Shown here in pieces: positions 12,769 to 22,889 of a stretch of DNA of 64,000 bases; the first letter of the stretch is position 1, and the number at the start of each line of letters is the position of its first letter. Both the position numbers and the translations under genes were made by a program. Under the pieces are notes generated by a model. The model did not search any database, had not been told where the DNA came from, and was given only the letters and a program-made list of their open reading frames with translations. Source of the stretch: Conoideocrella luteorostrata (taxonomy: Eukaryota; Ascomycota; Sordariomycetes; Hypocreales; Clavicipitaceae); assembly GCA_032433595.1 (NCBI GenBank), contig JASWJB010000046.1, forward strand, positions 124,001 through 188,000, given 5' to 3'.

Positions 12769-14562
12769 GATGATTGCTTTAATGATGACAGTCGATTGGT
12801 GTTTGGAGTTTGGTACAGTATCAAGGAATTATTCAAACGATGCTTCTGCACTTGCTGTTCACATTGAAAAGGACAACACACCGACTACGACGACACCGGC
12901 TCCTTATCAGTGGAGAGGGGGATAGACGAGACTACCTGATGCTGCACCGCCTGGGTCACCTGAGTTCTGGGCACCGTCGGTGGATAGTATCGCCGGCCTA
13001 CGATGGTGGGGCTTATCGCCAAAACATTCTCGTTGGGCCACTTGTGACTGGCCGGAAGGACTGAATGGCTTCAGTCGGGACTGACGAACCTTGAGGGAGA
13101 CGGGTTGTTGACGAGATGGTGCGACATGGTTGGTCACTGGACTTGAAAAGTGGACGACCCCGCCCGAATAGCTGCGTTGTGAAATTCTTGAAGGGCGAAC
13201 CAGAGGCGGAAATGCCGACCAGGAGCAGGGGGCTATGTGCGAAAAGAGTACGAAAAATGCGCAATGACGATATTTTTACGCTATCTAAATCAATATAAGG
13301 ATTCCTACCTGGGAATTACATTTCTGTGAGATTTTGCAGTTGACGGGTGAGGGAGTTTCGACCAATAAGTTTAATTTCTGCCAAGCCAAAGTTCCCAAAA
13401 AGCTCCGCCGGATGGTAAGATTGACGATGTCTGACTCGTAAATTATTCCTGTTTTTTTTTTTATAAAAAAAAGCGGGCACTTCGTCGTGCAATTTTCCCA
13501 GTGACTGATGTCAAGAGCGACACCGGAGTCCTCGCATCCGCCGGAGAGGTGGACAAATTGATTTGATCGGACTTCGGCCCCAAGCGCCGGCTGTCTCATG
13601 TGTCACACATCGATTTACAAGATGGCATTGGACGGCCGACCCGGCACGGGATCGTACTGGCGATTGATTATTTCTGTTCGACCGACAGCCGTGCCGACCG
13701 ATGAGTTGTAGTCGCGGTAGTTCAAAATGCCCCACGCATTCATCCATTGGACGGACCGCAATATCAGTATTAGCAAATTGCGTTACATGGTCAAAGTAGT
13801 TACCTCACAGCCTGTCAGACATTATAAGTCCATGGAAACGTAAGTTTGGCGCAGCATGTAAGTTGGCAGAGCCGCGGATACAAGATGCCGAGGAATTCAC
13901 GGGAGTACCAGAAGAGACTAAACGAAACTAGTTGTTGCAGTTGGAAGCGTGCCTTGTTGTTATGCGCTGTAACTTACACTCGGGCCTGGCGTTCTCTTTG
14001 TCAAGTATTACGCCCTATTATATCATACTACAACAGCTATACGGCAGCTTCTCCGTACTCCGTTCTGTATTGGAAGCCGCCGAGCCGTTCTGAGGGGGCT
14101 GCGGACCAGTCGAGCACCACCAACAACAGACCACTTGCCCCAGGCAGTGAAAAGGTTTTAGTCAGGTAATTACTGGTTTGGTTGACGATTTGGGTTAGCG
14201 GCGAAACCCGCCCTAATAATATGTTACAAATTTGAGCTGCGGCAAAGCGCATGTGTAGAGTTCGGGTGCCCGCCCACTTCGATCCTAGCATCCGGGGTGG
14301 CTCAGCGGCGCTAATTGACCTAATGTCTTTTTTTTTTTTCATGTCACGAACCAGCACCGAAACGGCCCAAGAATGGAGCTTTCTCGGGCTTCGTGTTGTC
14401 TGCTTGGCGCCTCCGGGAATTTTTTTGCCCCGTTCTTCCTTCTTGTATAAGAATGATCCTATCGCCACTTATTCTGTGATGTCCCTAGTTCCCGGGGAGA
14501 CCAGCAGGTTCTATTTAGTTGAATGAATTTGGTTGAGAACGGGGCAGACATATAAAGCAGCC
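12769..14562. promoter_or_regulatory. Divergent intergenic region cdo1/SSU1
   Basis: 1.8 kb between the start codons of cysteine dioxygenase (-) and the sulfite pump (+), so it must hold both promoters. It has an AT-rich block with T and A runs at 13449-13471, a T run near 14330-14339, and a TCCGTACTCCGT motif at 14052-14063. A tataaa sequence lies at about 14551-14556, only a few bases before the pump's first ATG. I found no clear sulfur-regulator (Cys3/MetR) palindrome by eye. Open frames inside show no recognisable protein. Confidence 0.5.
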
Positions 14563-16330
14563 ATGTCGACGGCTCTCAGGTCCATGTCCAACTCGACGTG
14601 TGCGTCTAGCACAAACGACGCTTTGAATATTGAGGACTGCAACGGCGACTACTACGCCGCCAACACTAATACAACTCCCTGTGGCCGCGCTGTTGCTAAT
14701 GGAGATGGCGGTGGCAATGGCAATGGCAATGGCAATGGCGCTCATGTGGGAGAATCTCCCTGTGGGAAGGTTGTAAAGGAGGGAAGAGGCTGGAGGCGTG
14801 TTGTTCGTAACTTTACTCCATCGTGAGTCTTGCACTCGTCACCCATTATACACACACGCAAATATAAAAATAAAAACATTGTACTGACAACTCGCCCCTT
14901 CTTTGCCGACCAAACAGATGGTTTGCAGTCAACATGGGAACAGGCATTGTTTCCATCCTCCTCCACAACTTGCCATACAACGCCCAGTGGCTCCAATATA
15001 TCAGCTACATCTTCTTCGGCCTCAACCTCGTCCTCTTTACTATATTCACAGGTCTCTCCATTGCAAGATACGCATTATACCCTGAGATATGGGGAGCCAT
15101 GATTTCACATCCCGGACAGTCGCTATTCCTGGGATGTTTCCCCATGGGCTTCGCAAGTAAACCCCCCCCCCCCCCCCTCCTCCTCCTCCTTATCGGTCAC
15201 AACCCACGTCAACTTTTCACATCGTTTGTGCTGACTCTTCCTGTCCTTCAACAGCCATAATCAACATGATGATATTCTGCTGCCAACACTGGGGCAATTG
15301 GCTCATCTACCTAGCCTGGGCATTCTGGTGGATCGACGTGCTCCTCTCCATGGCCACAGCTATCAGCATGCCCTTCATCGTCATGCATCGCCACAAGCCA
15401 GGCCTCAGCACCACCACTGCCGCTCTCCTGCTCCCTATTGTCCCCGCCGTCGTTGCCGCAGCCACGGGAGGCATCGTGGCCGACGCGCTCCCCAACCACG
15501 GCCACGCTCTCACAACCCTCGTAGCATCCTATGTTCTCTGGGGCATTGGTGAATGCCTATCGGCGTGCGTCCTCGCGCTCTACTTCCACCGACTGACCAT
15601 CCACTCTCTCCCGCCCAAGGAAGTCATTGTTTCCGTGTTTCTGCCCGTCGGTCCCCTCGGACAAGGCGGCTTCGGCATCCAGCAGCTCGGCAAAGTTGCA
15701 GTGAAGCTGCTCCCCGAGACGCAGGTCTTCAGTACAGCCGGTGTTAGTGTCATGCGCGGCGCTGAAGCGCTTTATATCCTCGGCGTGTTCATGGGCATGA
15801 TCATGTGGGGGTTCGCTTTGGTATGGGTGTGCTTCGCCCTCATCAGTCTGGCAACGATCCGAGATTTTCCCTTCAACATGGGCTGGTGGGGGTTCACTTT
15901 CCCGCTTGGTGTCTGGGCAACATGCGGCAGTATGTTGGCCAAAAATCTGGACAGTACATTCTTCAAGGTTGCCACCACGGTACGTTCGTTATTCTTCATT
16001 TCAGTGTTTTGGGGAGGTGAGGGGTGTTTGTGTTGGTCGTGTGCACCGCCTCATTCAACGCGGATACAGATACAGCCAGAGCCCCTGTGATTTCTTTTCC
16101 TTTTCGTCTTTCGTCTTTCCTCCTCCTCTTCATTTTCTTCTTGTCGTCTTTGTTCTTCAGAATCACTAACTCCTCCATGGTAGATGATTTCATTGTCTGT
16201 TCTGCTGCTTTGGATCATGGTGGCTAGCAGAACGCTGCAGATGGCCATTAGGGGTGACATGCTCTTTGCTCCTTGTCTCAAGGATCTTAGAGAGAAAGAG
16301 CGTGACGGCAGGTGTGACCGAGGAGTATAA
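14563..16330 (+). CDS. ssu1: Sulfite efflux pump, SSU1 type (TDT family)
   Basis: Four exons: 14563-14822, 14918-15156, 15255-15979 and 16184-16330; 456 aa. SSU1 is a plasma-membrane exporter of sulfite in the tellurite-resistance/dicarboxylate transporter family. About 80 hydrophilic residues include a Gly/Asn run (14705-14739). WFAVNMGTGIVSILLHNLPY follows, the family signature at the first membrane helix, and about ten hydrophobic segments in total. The final exon supplies the last helix and LFAPCLKDL, a conserved SSU1 C-terminal block. Intron 2 carries 16 cytosines directly after its donor. A TATA-like element just upstream of 14563 suggests the in-frame ATG at 14584 could be the true start. 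A malic-acid permease is the alternative, but the adjacent cysteine dioxygenase favours sulfite. Confidence 0.9.
15162..15191 (+). repeat. C16 tract plus TCC repeats in SSU1 intron 2
   Basis: Sixteen cytosines (15162-15177) follow the intron donor at 15157, then four TCC units. The tract is a homopolymer likely to vary in length or to suffer sequencing slippage. It lies inside the intron, so the coding frame is safe. Confidence 0.85.
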
Positions 16331-16768
16331 AGCTGGTATGTTTCCAATATAGGGAAAGCAATATAGATAGGGCGTTGTGTCATTAGTTGTATATAGAGAA
16401 CCTTACTTGTATCTGAATACACGGTACTCGTGGAGTTACGTGGTGGGTGATATCATAGGCATAGCGATTTATTCAATTATCTTTAAGCTCGCGGTTTGAG
16501 GCTCAAGGTGACAGAGAGCAACTGGAGCATCTATAATTGCTATAATTGGCGTTTAGCTGTACATAATGACGCGGTCCAGTAAGGAAAGTGGGTTTGAGTA
16601 ATTGATAGCGATGCATTCATGACCCACTTCTCGGCACATCAGTCACTTGTTGGGAAATAAACTTGTTTCGCATTTTCTTTTCTGATGCTTCGAATATGTC
16701 AAACGCTATGCCATGTATATGCGTGACCGCCCTAGTCTGCCTAGGAGTGTGTACAGATATATTGATCT
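16331..16768. other. Intergenic between convergent SSU1 and NCA2
   Basis: About 440 bp between two stop codons, AT-rich, probably the two 3' UTRs. No gene seen. Confidence 0.6.
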
Positions 16769-18897
16769 TTACTTAAGCCATCGAGCGTAGGCCCAGCGAA
16801 TTCTCTCAAGAGCCTTCGTCTGAACCTGTATGCCTTTTATGTTTGCTAAATCCTCGAGGTCCTCCAAAAACTCCTTTTCAATATCCCCAGGCATCAAGTT
16901 GCTTGCGTAGCTGCGAAGCACGTGAACCTCACAAAGCAACAGCCCATGGTCCTTGTATGATAATACATTGTTCTCTGTTGGTCTGGCTTCCGATAGAATT
17001 CTGTCGATGTTTCGCAGGATTCGTACAGCCCGGCCGGACTTCCTGTCTTGGCGAAGGCCACTTCGTCCACCAAATATTCCCAGCACGTACTGAAGCATGC
17101 CGATCGTTACCAAGACACCTGGTGTCAAGCCCACGAACCCGAAAACCAGTTCCTGGCTCTTAAGTAAGGAGTCTATGCCGGTCATTGCTACTTCCAGGTC
17201 CACCTTGGTCTTTTGCACCTGGATCAACAGTGACCGAACCAGATCTCCACGAATGGCGCCAACAAATGGACTGCGGAGGTCTTGTTCAAATGCCCTAAGT
17301 ACAGGGGTAACGTCTCCTTCCGCCACTTTGCTGCGAATATCAGCGATTTGTGCCTCAGTAATAGTCGTATTTCCGGCAACTGCGAAATGAGGCTTGTCCT
17401 TAGCAAAGTCGACAACCATTCGTTCCAGACTTTCGCGGTCGGCTTTCAAACTATCTCGGCTCATGATGGCAATTTCACTAGACTCATCATGGCGAATCGT
17501 CTTGATGACTTTCTCAGTTGGCTGTACAATCCAGTTAAACCAAAAATCCCGTATGGTACCTCCTAGATTCGTAATCCAGTTGATTATTTGGTCTTGTCGG
17601 TTGACTAGGATGCGCAGAATGGTTGTAGATGAAAGGACGCCGACTACCGTGGGAAGCCAATACCTGACGATGCGACGTGGCCGGCCATTCTCCTTGGCGA
17701 GGCTTTGCATGCTGTTGACATGTTCTGGAAGTGTCTTGTCGATAATACGTAACAATCGACGAGACAGCACAGCAGGACGATCCGGAGTGACACTATCTTC
17801 CAAGTGCACAGAAAGCTCGGGATCCTCCTCAACACCTGCAAAGACCTTATCTTCAAAGTCATGAATATTCACATCCAAAGAGCACACTTCCTTTAGGACC
17901 ATGTCCATTAATGCGACACTGCGTTCAACCACACCCTTGAGGTCATGGCTGTCTTGTACTTCTGCCTTATCGTCGTCGTGCCCAAATTGAAGACCTTCAT
18001 CCATCAGGACGCCAAGTCCGCTAGCAGTGATTTCTCTTAACTTGCGAAGCTGGGCCTGTTTTCTCCGAGCCTCGGAACGGCAAAATGCTACGGGCGAGAG
18101 CACCTTTCTCTGAATATTCGCCAGCGACCGTTCCCGAATTGTATCCCGTACGATACTATAAAACTGGTGCCATTGTTGCGAAACACCGGCAGCCGTGGAG
18201 TCGACGAATTCGGCCGGTGAGTCTCTGACGGAGAGCGTACGTAAGCGAACCTTGCTGGCTGTATAGACATCTTGACCCCAGGCCCAAAATCGGATTGGCG
18301 ACGTCTGCACAGTATAGAGACTGCTGTAAGTGTAGGAGCTTAACACATCCGACCAATACCAAATATCGTCGTTAAGCGGGATAATTTGGTCTAGGAGAGA
18401 ATTCAGAATAGCACCATAGATGTGAACAGTGGCTTTGGTGACGAGGAGCCACTCGATTTCATCCTCGTAGGCACTCTTTGCATCTGGGCGTTTTGCCTCA
18501 GAGAGCTCCCTAACATCATGTTTCCTCAGAGATGGCAGCCCGGACTGCCGGAGGAGGGTTTTAACACGTTGGAGTGGAAGCAGGGTATTGGAGGCCGAAG
18601 TTGCACTCAACGACTGGACAACCCGAAGAAGGTGATCGAGCCTGGGAGATGTGAGCGCGTCGGCTGCCACGAAGGGACGCTCCTCCACGTCGGAGCGGCT
18701 ATCATCTGATGCGGCTTCTGATACAACTGGCAGGCGATCTAAATAGGCATCAAGGCGCCGCACCTGGCTGTGAATTTAAGCATTAGCAAACACGAAACAG
18801 CCTTTGTCTGATCGACATCTAGGTCATGACCAGTACACAGCTAGTTCATATGATCAACAGATAGAGGGATGAAAACTTACTCTGACACGAGTGACAT
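16769..18897 (-). CDS. nca2: Nuclear control of ATPase protein 2 (NCA2 family)
   Basis: Two exons: 18897-18881 (17 nt, MSLVS plus two bases) and 18767-16769, with a 113-bp intron; 671 aa. In yeast NCA2 is a mitochondrial membrane protein needed for proper expression of the mitochondrial ATP6/ATP8 genes. The N-terminal half is soluble and helical (EDEIEWLLVTKATVHIYGAI, then FWAWGQDVYTASKVRLRT). A first membrane segment is at about 375-394 (WLPTVVGVLSSTTILRILV). The conserved NCA2 domain follows (DFWFNWIVQPTEKVIKTIRHD), then a second hydrophobic segment (VFGFVGLTPGVLVTIGMLQY). The join gives SDQVRRLDAYLDRLP, the expected family N-terminus. Erg25 diverges upstream. The length is close to other fungal members. 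Confidence 0.9.
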
Positions 18898-20207
18898 GGT
18901 GCGATGGGGAAACGACGGCAGACAAGCCGGTCGTGGAAATGCCGGGCGCAGCTGGCCGCGCAATGGGACTGGGGCTAATGTCAAATTGACAGAAACCTCA
19001 AATCGGCATTGATCCAACCAGCGGAGCGCAAATCTGATGAGAAAGTGTGGGGGAGCGAATCAGCAGAGACGAGGTGGTCAGGTAGTTGACTGTGTTTAGC
19101 TCATCACACCACCCGGGTAGACTGAAGAATGAGAAACCGGTAAAAACCCCGTTTGTGTATCTCAATGAATTGCTGAAGAGACGGGAGACAGCGGACAAGG
19201 CTAGAGCGTTCGAGGATGAGTTTGTGGTGGTGTCGTGGGGCGCATACAAGATCGGTTCGTGTTCGGATTCACAGACAATTGGCCTGGCTGACGTGACAGC
19301 GGGAAAGATTCAAAACACGTGCGAAAAGAGGTAAAGGTGGGCAAGGGAAAGCATCAAAGACGCTTATTCCGCACGGAGTACGGAGTAGACAAGTTATAAT
19401 CACGGCAACAATGCAGTAGGGAGTGCAGTGCAAGTAAGTAACTGGCGAAACGGTGTCAAGCTTCTGGCTACTACAGAAACTGTCCGCATGACAATAATGA
19501 GATCATCGAGAAATGGCCATTCGCAGCAAAGTGGCAAAGACCAAGGTGGCGCAAATCTGGCTGTGTTTCGAACGGGTGCGTATTCGTATTCTCAATCATA
19601 TCGATAATTCACCATGCCAGCTACATTGGACTACAGCGTCGACGCTAGGCCGGATCGGGTTGTCCTCGGAACGGGATTCTCAACACTCGTGTGGGCTCAT
19701 TCTCGAGCCACAGCAGGATTGGCTTCGAGGCATGTGGCCTGTGGACGGGTGCGCCAAAGCCGACTGCACAGACTCGTCAAGCCTCCGCCCAAGCAGTACC
19801 AAGGAGGTACCAAAGGCGGCGGCATCAGCATGGGAGATACCTAGATGCACCTACTTCGTACATGCACCCTCGACTGCAAAACTCCTTCGGGGCCGTCTGG
19901 CTTGAGCCGTCCCCTGAGAATCCACGCTAGTCACGCCAGACATGGACGAGGCGAAAAAAATATGGATATCCACAGCACCTTTTAATGAAGTCCCGATGAA
20001 ATCTCAATCTCCCCCACTGCTAGGGGTCTCGTTCAGTTAAGTTCTCCTCATTCGCCTCTCCCAGGCTTCCAAGTCGTTTCCTTTCTTCCATTGCTATTCA
20101 TCCTTCGACTGGTGTTCGTTCTGCGCTTGCCCTTCAGTTCTGGGTTTTCCTTCCTCCCAGGTGAATTCTAGGTCATTCTGAGAGTGTGTCTCCTACAAGC
20201 CGTCACC
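18898..20207. promoter_or_regulatory. Divergent intergenic region nca2/erg25
   Basis: 1.3 kb between two start codons. It contains a tandem acggagtacggagta copy (19373-19387). A pyrimidine-rich stretch with tcctcccag near 20152-20160 lies just ahead of the erg25 ATG, likely its 5' leader. Small open frames at 19513-19930 overlap in all three frames and match nothing I know. Confidence 0.5.
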
Positions 20208-21308
20208 ATGGACATGGTGTGAGTACTTCTCGGTTCGGGGACCAAAACAATCCCCCTTGAACGCATATTGAGAGAAGGACGGGACTGACTTGTCGATTTC
20301 GCAGCAATGCAACCGCGACGGCCTTCAACTCGACTCAGGATTATTTCTCCATCCTCGAGGATGTTTCCAAGTACAATGTTAACCTCAACTTCGTTGAGCG
20401 CCTCTGGGCCGTACGTTTGTTCCATTCGCCACCCGCGGCCTCCAATATCCGTGTTTCATGACCTAAATCTTCCGACGACGCGAATGCTGACAATATGCGT
20501 GTTGTAGGCTTGGTACATGTTCATGCAGAACGACACGCTCGCGACCGGCATCATGAGCTTCGTCATGCACGAGATCGTCTACTTCGGCCGTTGCCTACCC
20601 TTCATAATTATGGACAAGATCCCTTACTTTCAACAGTATAAGATTCAGAACCAGAAGATCCCTACTCTGAAGGAGCAGTGGGATTGCGCCGCAATCGTCC
20701 TCATCAGCCATTTTACCGCCGAGCTTCCACAAATTTGGTTCTTCCACCCTATCGCCACGTACTTTGGTATGGACTACGGGGTACCTTTTCCCTCTATTTT
20801 GAAGATGGCAATCCAAGTTGCCATTCTCTTTGTTATGGAGGACACTTGGCACTACTGGTTTCATCGATGCTTGCACTACGGACCTCTGTACAAGGCTATC
20901 CATAAGATGCACCACACTTACTCCGCTCCCTTCGGCTTGGCTGCTGAGTACGCTTCGCCTATCGAAACCATGCTTCTCGGCATAGGCGTCGTCGGTTCTC
21001 CTATTTTGCTACTTTGCGTTACCGGGGACCTCCACCTTATCACCATGTACACCTGGATTATCCTCCGTCTATTCCAAGCTATTGACGCTCACAGCGGCTA
21101 TGACTTCCCCTGGAGCTTGCGTCACATTCTTCCCGTCTGGGCTGGCGCCGACCACCACGATATGCACCATGAAAAGTTCATTGGTAACTACGCCTCCAGC
21201 TTCCGCTGGTGGGACTACTTCCTGGACACCGAGGCCGGCCCTGAGGCTCACAAGAAGCGCCGCGAGAAGAAGCTCAAGGCTATCAAGGCCGCCAAGAAGG
21301 AGCAGTAA
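20208..21308 (+). CDS. erg25: C4-methylsterol oxidase Erg25
   Basis: Three exons: 20208-20218 (11 nt), 20305-20410 and 20508-21308; 305 aa. This di-iron ER membrane enzyme starts removal of the two C4 methyl groups in ergosterol synthesis. The three histidine clusters of the fatty-acid hydroxylase superfamily are present: HRCLH in the [14 protein letters not shown] block, HKMHH, and HHDMHH near the C-terminus. Several hydrophobic helices lie between them ([32 protein letters not shown]). The C-terminus is Lys-rich ([10 protein letters not shown]) and resembles an ER-retrieval signal. The first exon holds only MDM and part of a valine codon; its use is supported by the in-frame join to [14 protein letters not shown]. 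The length is typical. Confidence 0.96.
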
Positions 21309-21808
21309 TTGCATTTGCCCTTCAGATTGGCCGAGTTAAGGAGTTTTGCCTGGGATTTACACCTCGCAATGATATAATAATCCGCGAGCTTGGAGACGAC
21401 GGATAAGTCGATGCAGACCTCGACGAAGAGAAGGGCGACCGACAAGGGCTATAGACTAATGATCATATATATAACATGCGATCACGCCAGTCCGAAGAAC
21501 GGGAACGGTGTTCGCCATGGCGTTTATGGGGTTGCGACTGAGTTTGCATTACGTGACTTTTTTGTATATATATATACATATTCTCGAGTGTGTAGCGACA
21601 CACCGAAGAGGCCTTAGATGAATACTTACTAATATCACTCAGCCGCTCGCTTTGAATACAATAGCAGTTACGAATGTCCCTGAGTATTTACTAGACACAG
21701 CTAATGCAAGATATTTTACACTTTTTAAAAGTCCCGAGATGATGTTCTCCGGTCACCCTTCCACGACTTCATGTAGTCGAGCCATGTATACATTGTTTCG
21801 CTCACCTC
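21309..21808. other. Intergenic between convergent erg25 and the pterin dehydratase gene
   Basis: 500 bp, AT-rich, with a TATATATATA run near 21565-21574. Probably the two 3' UTRs. No gene seen. Confidence 0.6.
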
Positions 21809-22439
21809 TCACTTTTTTCCACAGCAGTCTCCAGCAGATAAAGCAACGCTATCAGCCAGAGCCTTCGCCTCACAACTCACGGGTTCAGGAGCCAATTCCC
21901 CGAAATCCTTGGCAATGGAATCGCATATCGCTGCCAAAGCGACATCCTTCTCAGAGAGGCCTCTGGGGCTGTGGGTTGTCCATCGAATGAATGTAGTATT
22001 ATACACCTACATCTATATAAGCCACATACAATTTGGTGTCCCATTTCTTTCGTGTTTACAACTTACATTTGACCATTCCGGATGGTGATTTTTGATTTTG
22101 CATTGCAACGAAACGGCTGTCATGAAATCCTGACGACGGACATCAGATTGAATTCTTCCTCTTTTATGCGTAGTGGATTTAGGAAAGAAAAGTGGCTACC
22201 CAAGTCTTGGCAAACGTCTTGAACTTGAAGCTCCGCTCTAGAGCTTGTCCCTCGGAAGACAGTGTCCATTTGCCGCCTGATGATGCGAGGAGTGGTGTGA
22301 GTGCAGACGCGGTGGACGGTTGGTCCGTCCCAGGAGAGAATCTGGGTTGCATTGCGGATGAGTAGTGTCTGGTTTGGGAGATACGTGTGGCTGAAAGGGC
22401 CTGAAGGGACAGTATTGATCGAGTTAGTTGGTAGGACAT
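21809..22439 (-). CDS. Pterin-4a-carbinolamine dehydratase, likely mitochondrial
   Basis: Three exons: 22439-22200, 22129-22067 and 22006-21809; 166 aa. The enzyme dehydrates 4a-hydroxy-tetrahydrobiopterin, recycling the cofactor of aromatic amino acid hydroxylases; relatives act on molybdopterin-like pterins. The core runs GGKWTLSSEGQALERSFKFK, KTWDFMTAVSLQCKIKNHHP, then EWSNVYNTTFIRWTTH. The active-site histidines H95, H96 and H113 are all present. The middle exon of 21 codons holds the HHPEWSN motif. Before the core are about 55 extra residues starting MSYQLTRSILSLQALSATRI and containing QTRHYSSA. They are Arg/Ser-rich, lack acid residues, and look like a mitochondrial presequence with a cleavage site. 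The downstream Met at residue 30 could give a cytosolic form. Confidence 0.9.
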
Positions 22440-22889
22440 TGTTTGAAATGTCGTAGAAACCAGGTTGTGGTGATGGTGGGAGGCTGCATAAGGTGTGGTT
22501 AAGAAATGCGCGAAAGCTTGGTGGTGGAGCTGCCGAGATTGATGGAGCTTTCCTCAGCGTCCTCCACACCCCGGAATGCCGCAGCCAACCCATTGACTCT
22601 GATAACTCATGTGAACAACTCAAACAATATTATTAAAGAGATAACGAATTCCTGCGGCACATCTACCGTATTAAACCAAATGAAATGAAACAGATGATAT
22701 GGGTCAATAAAACCATAAAAAAAACTTTCTTGTGGTTTATTTCTATAATTATATCCTTACCCGGTAGCAGTACCCGAACCAACCTGGTTTAAGCAGGTAA
22801 CATAGCCAACCATGAGCTTGGGTACTGAGCAGTTCGTGGGGTTATACTAACCAGTCTCTTAAATTCTCAACTCTCCAACTCCGTGTTTC
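22440..22889. promoter_or_regulatory. Divergent promoter between pterin dehydratase and amidohydrolase
   Basis: 450 bp between the two start codons, so the promoters must be close or shared. AT-rich in the middle (22620-22760). No specific site identified. Confidence 0.5.

Noticed and set aside
22120..22623. 167-codon minus-strand open frame near the pterin dehydratase
   Set aside because: It overlaps exon 1 of the dehydratase in another frame. The conserved domain is only in the 22439-22200 frame.
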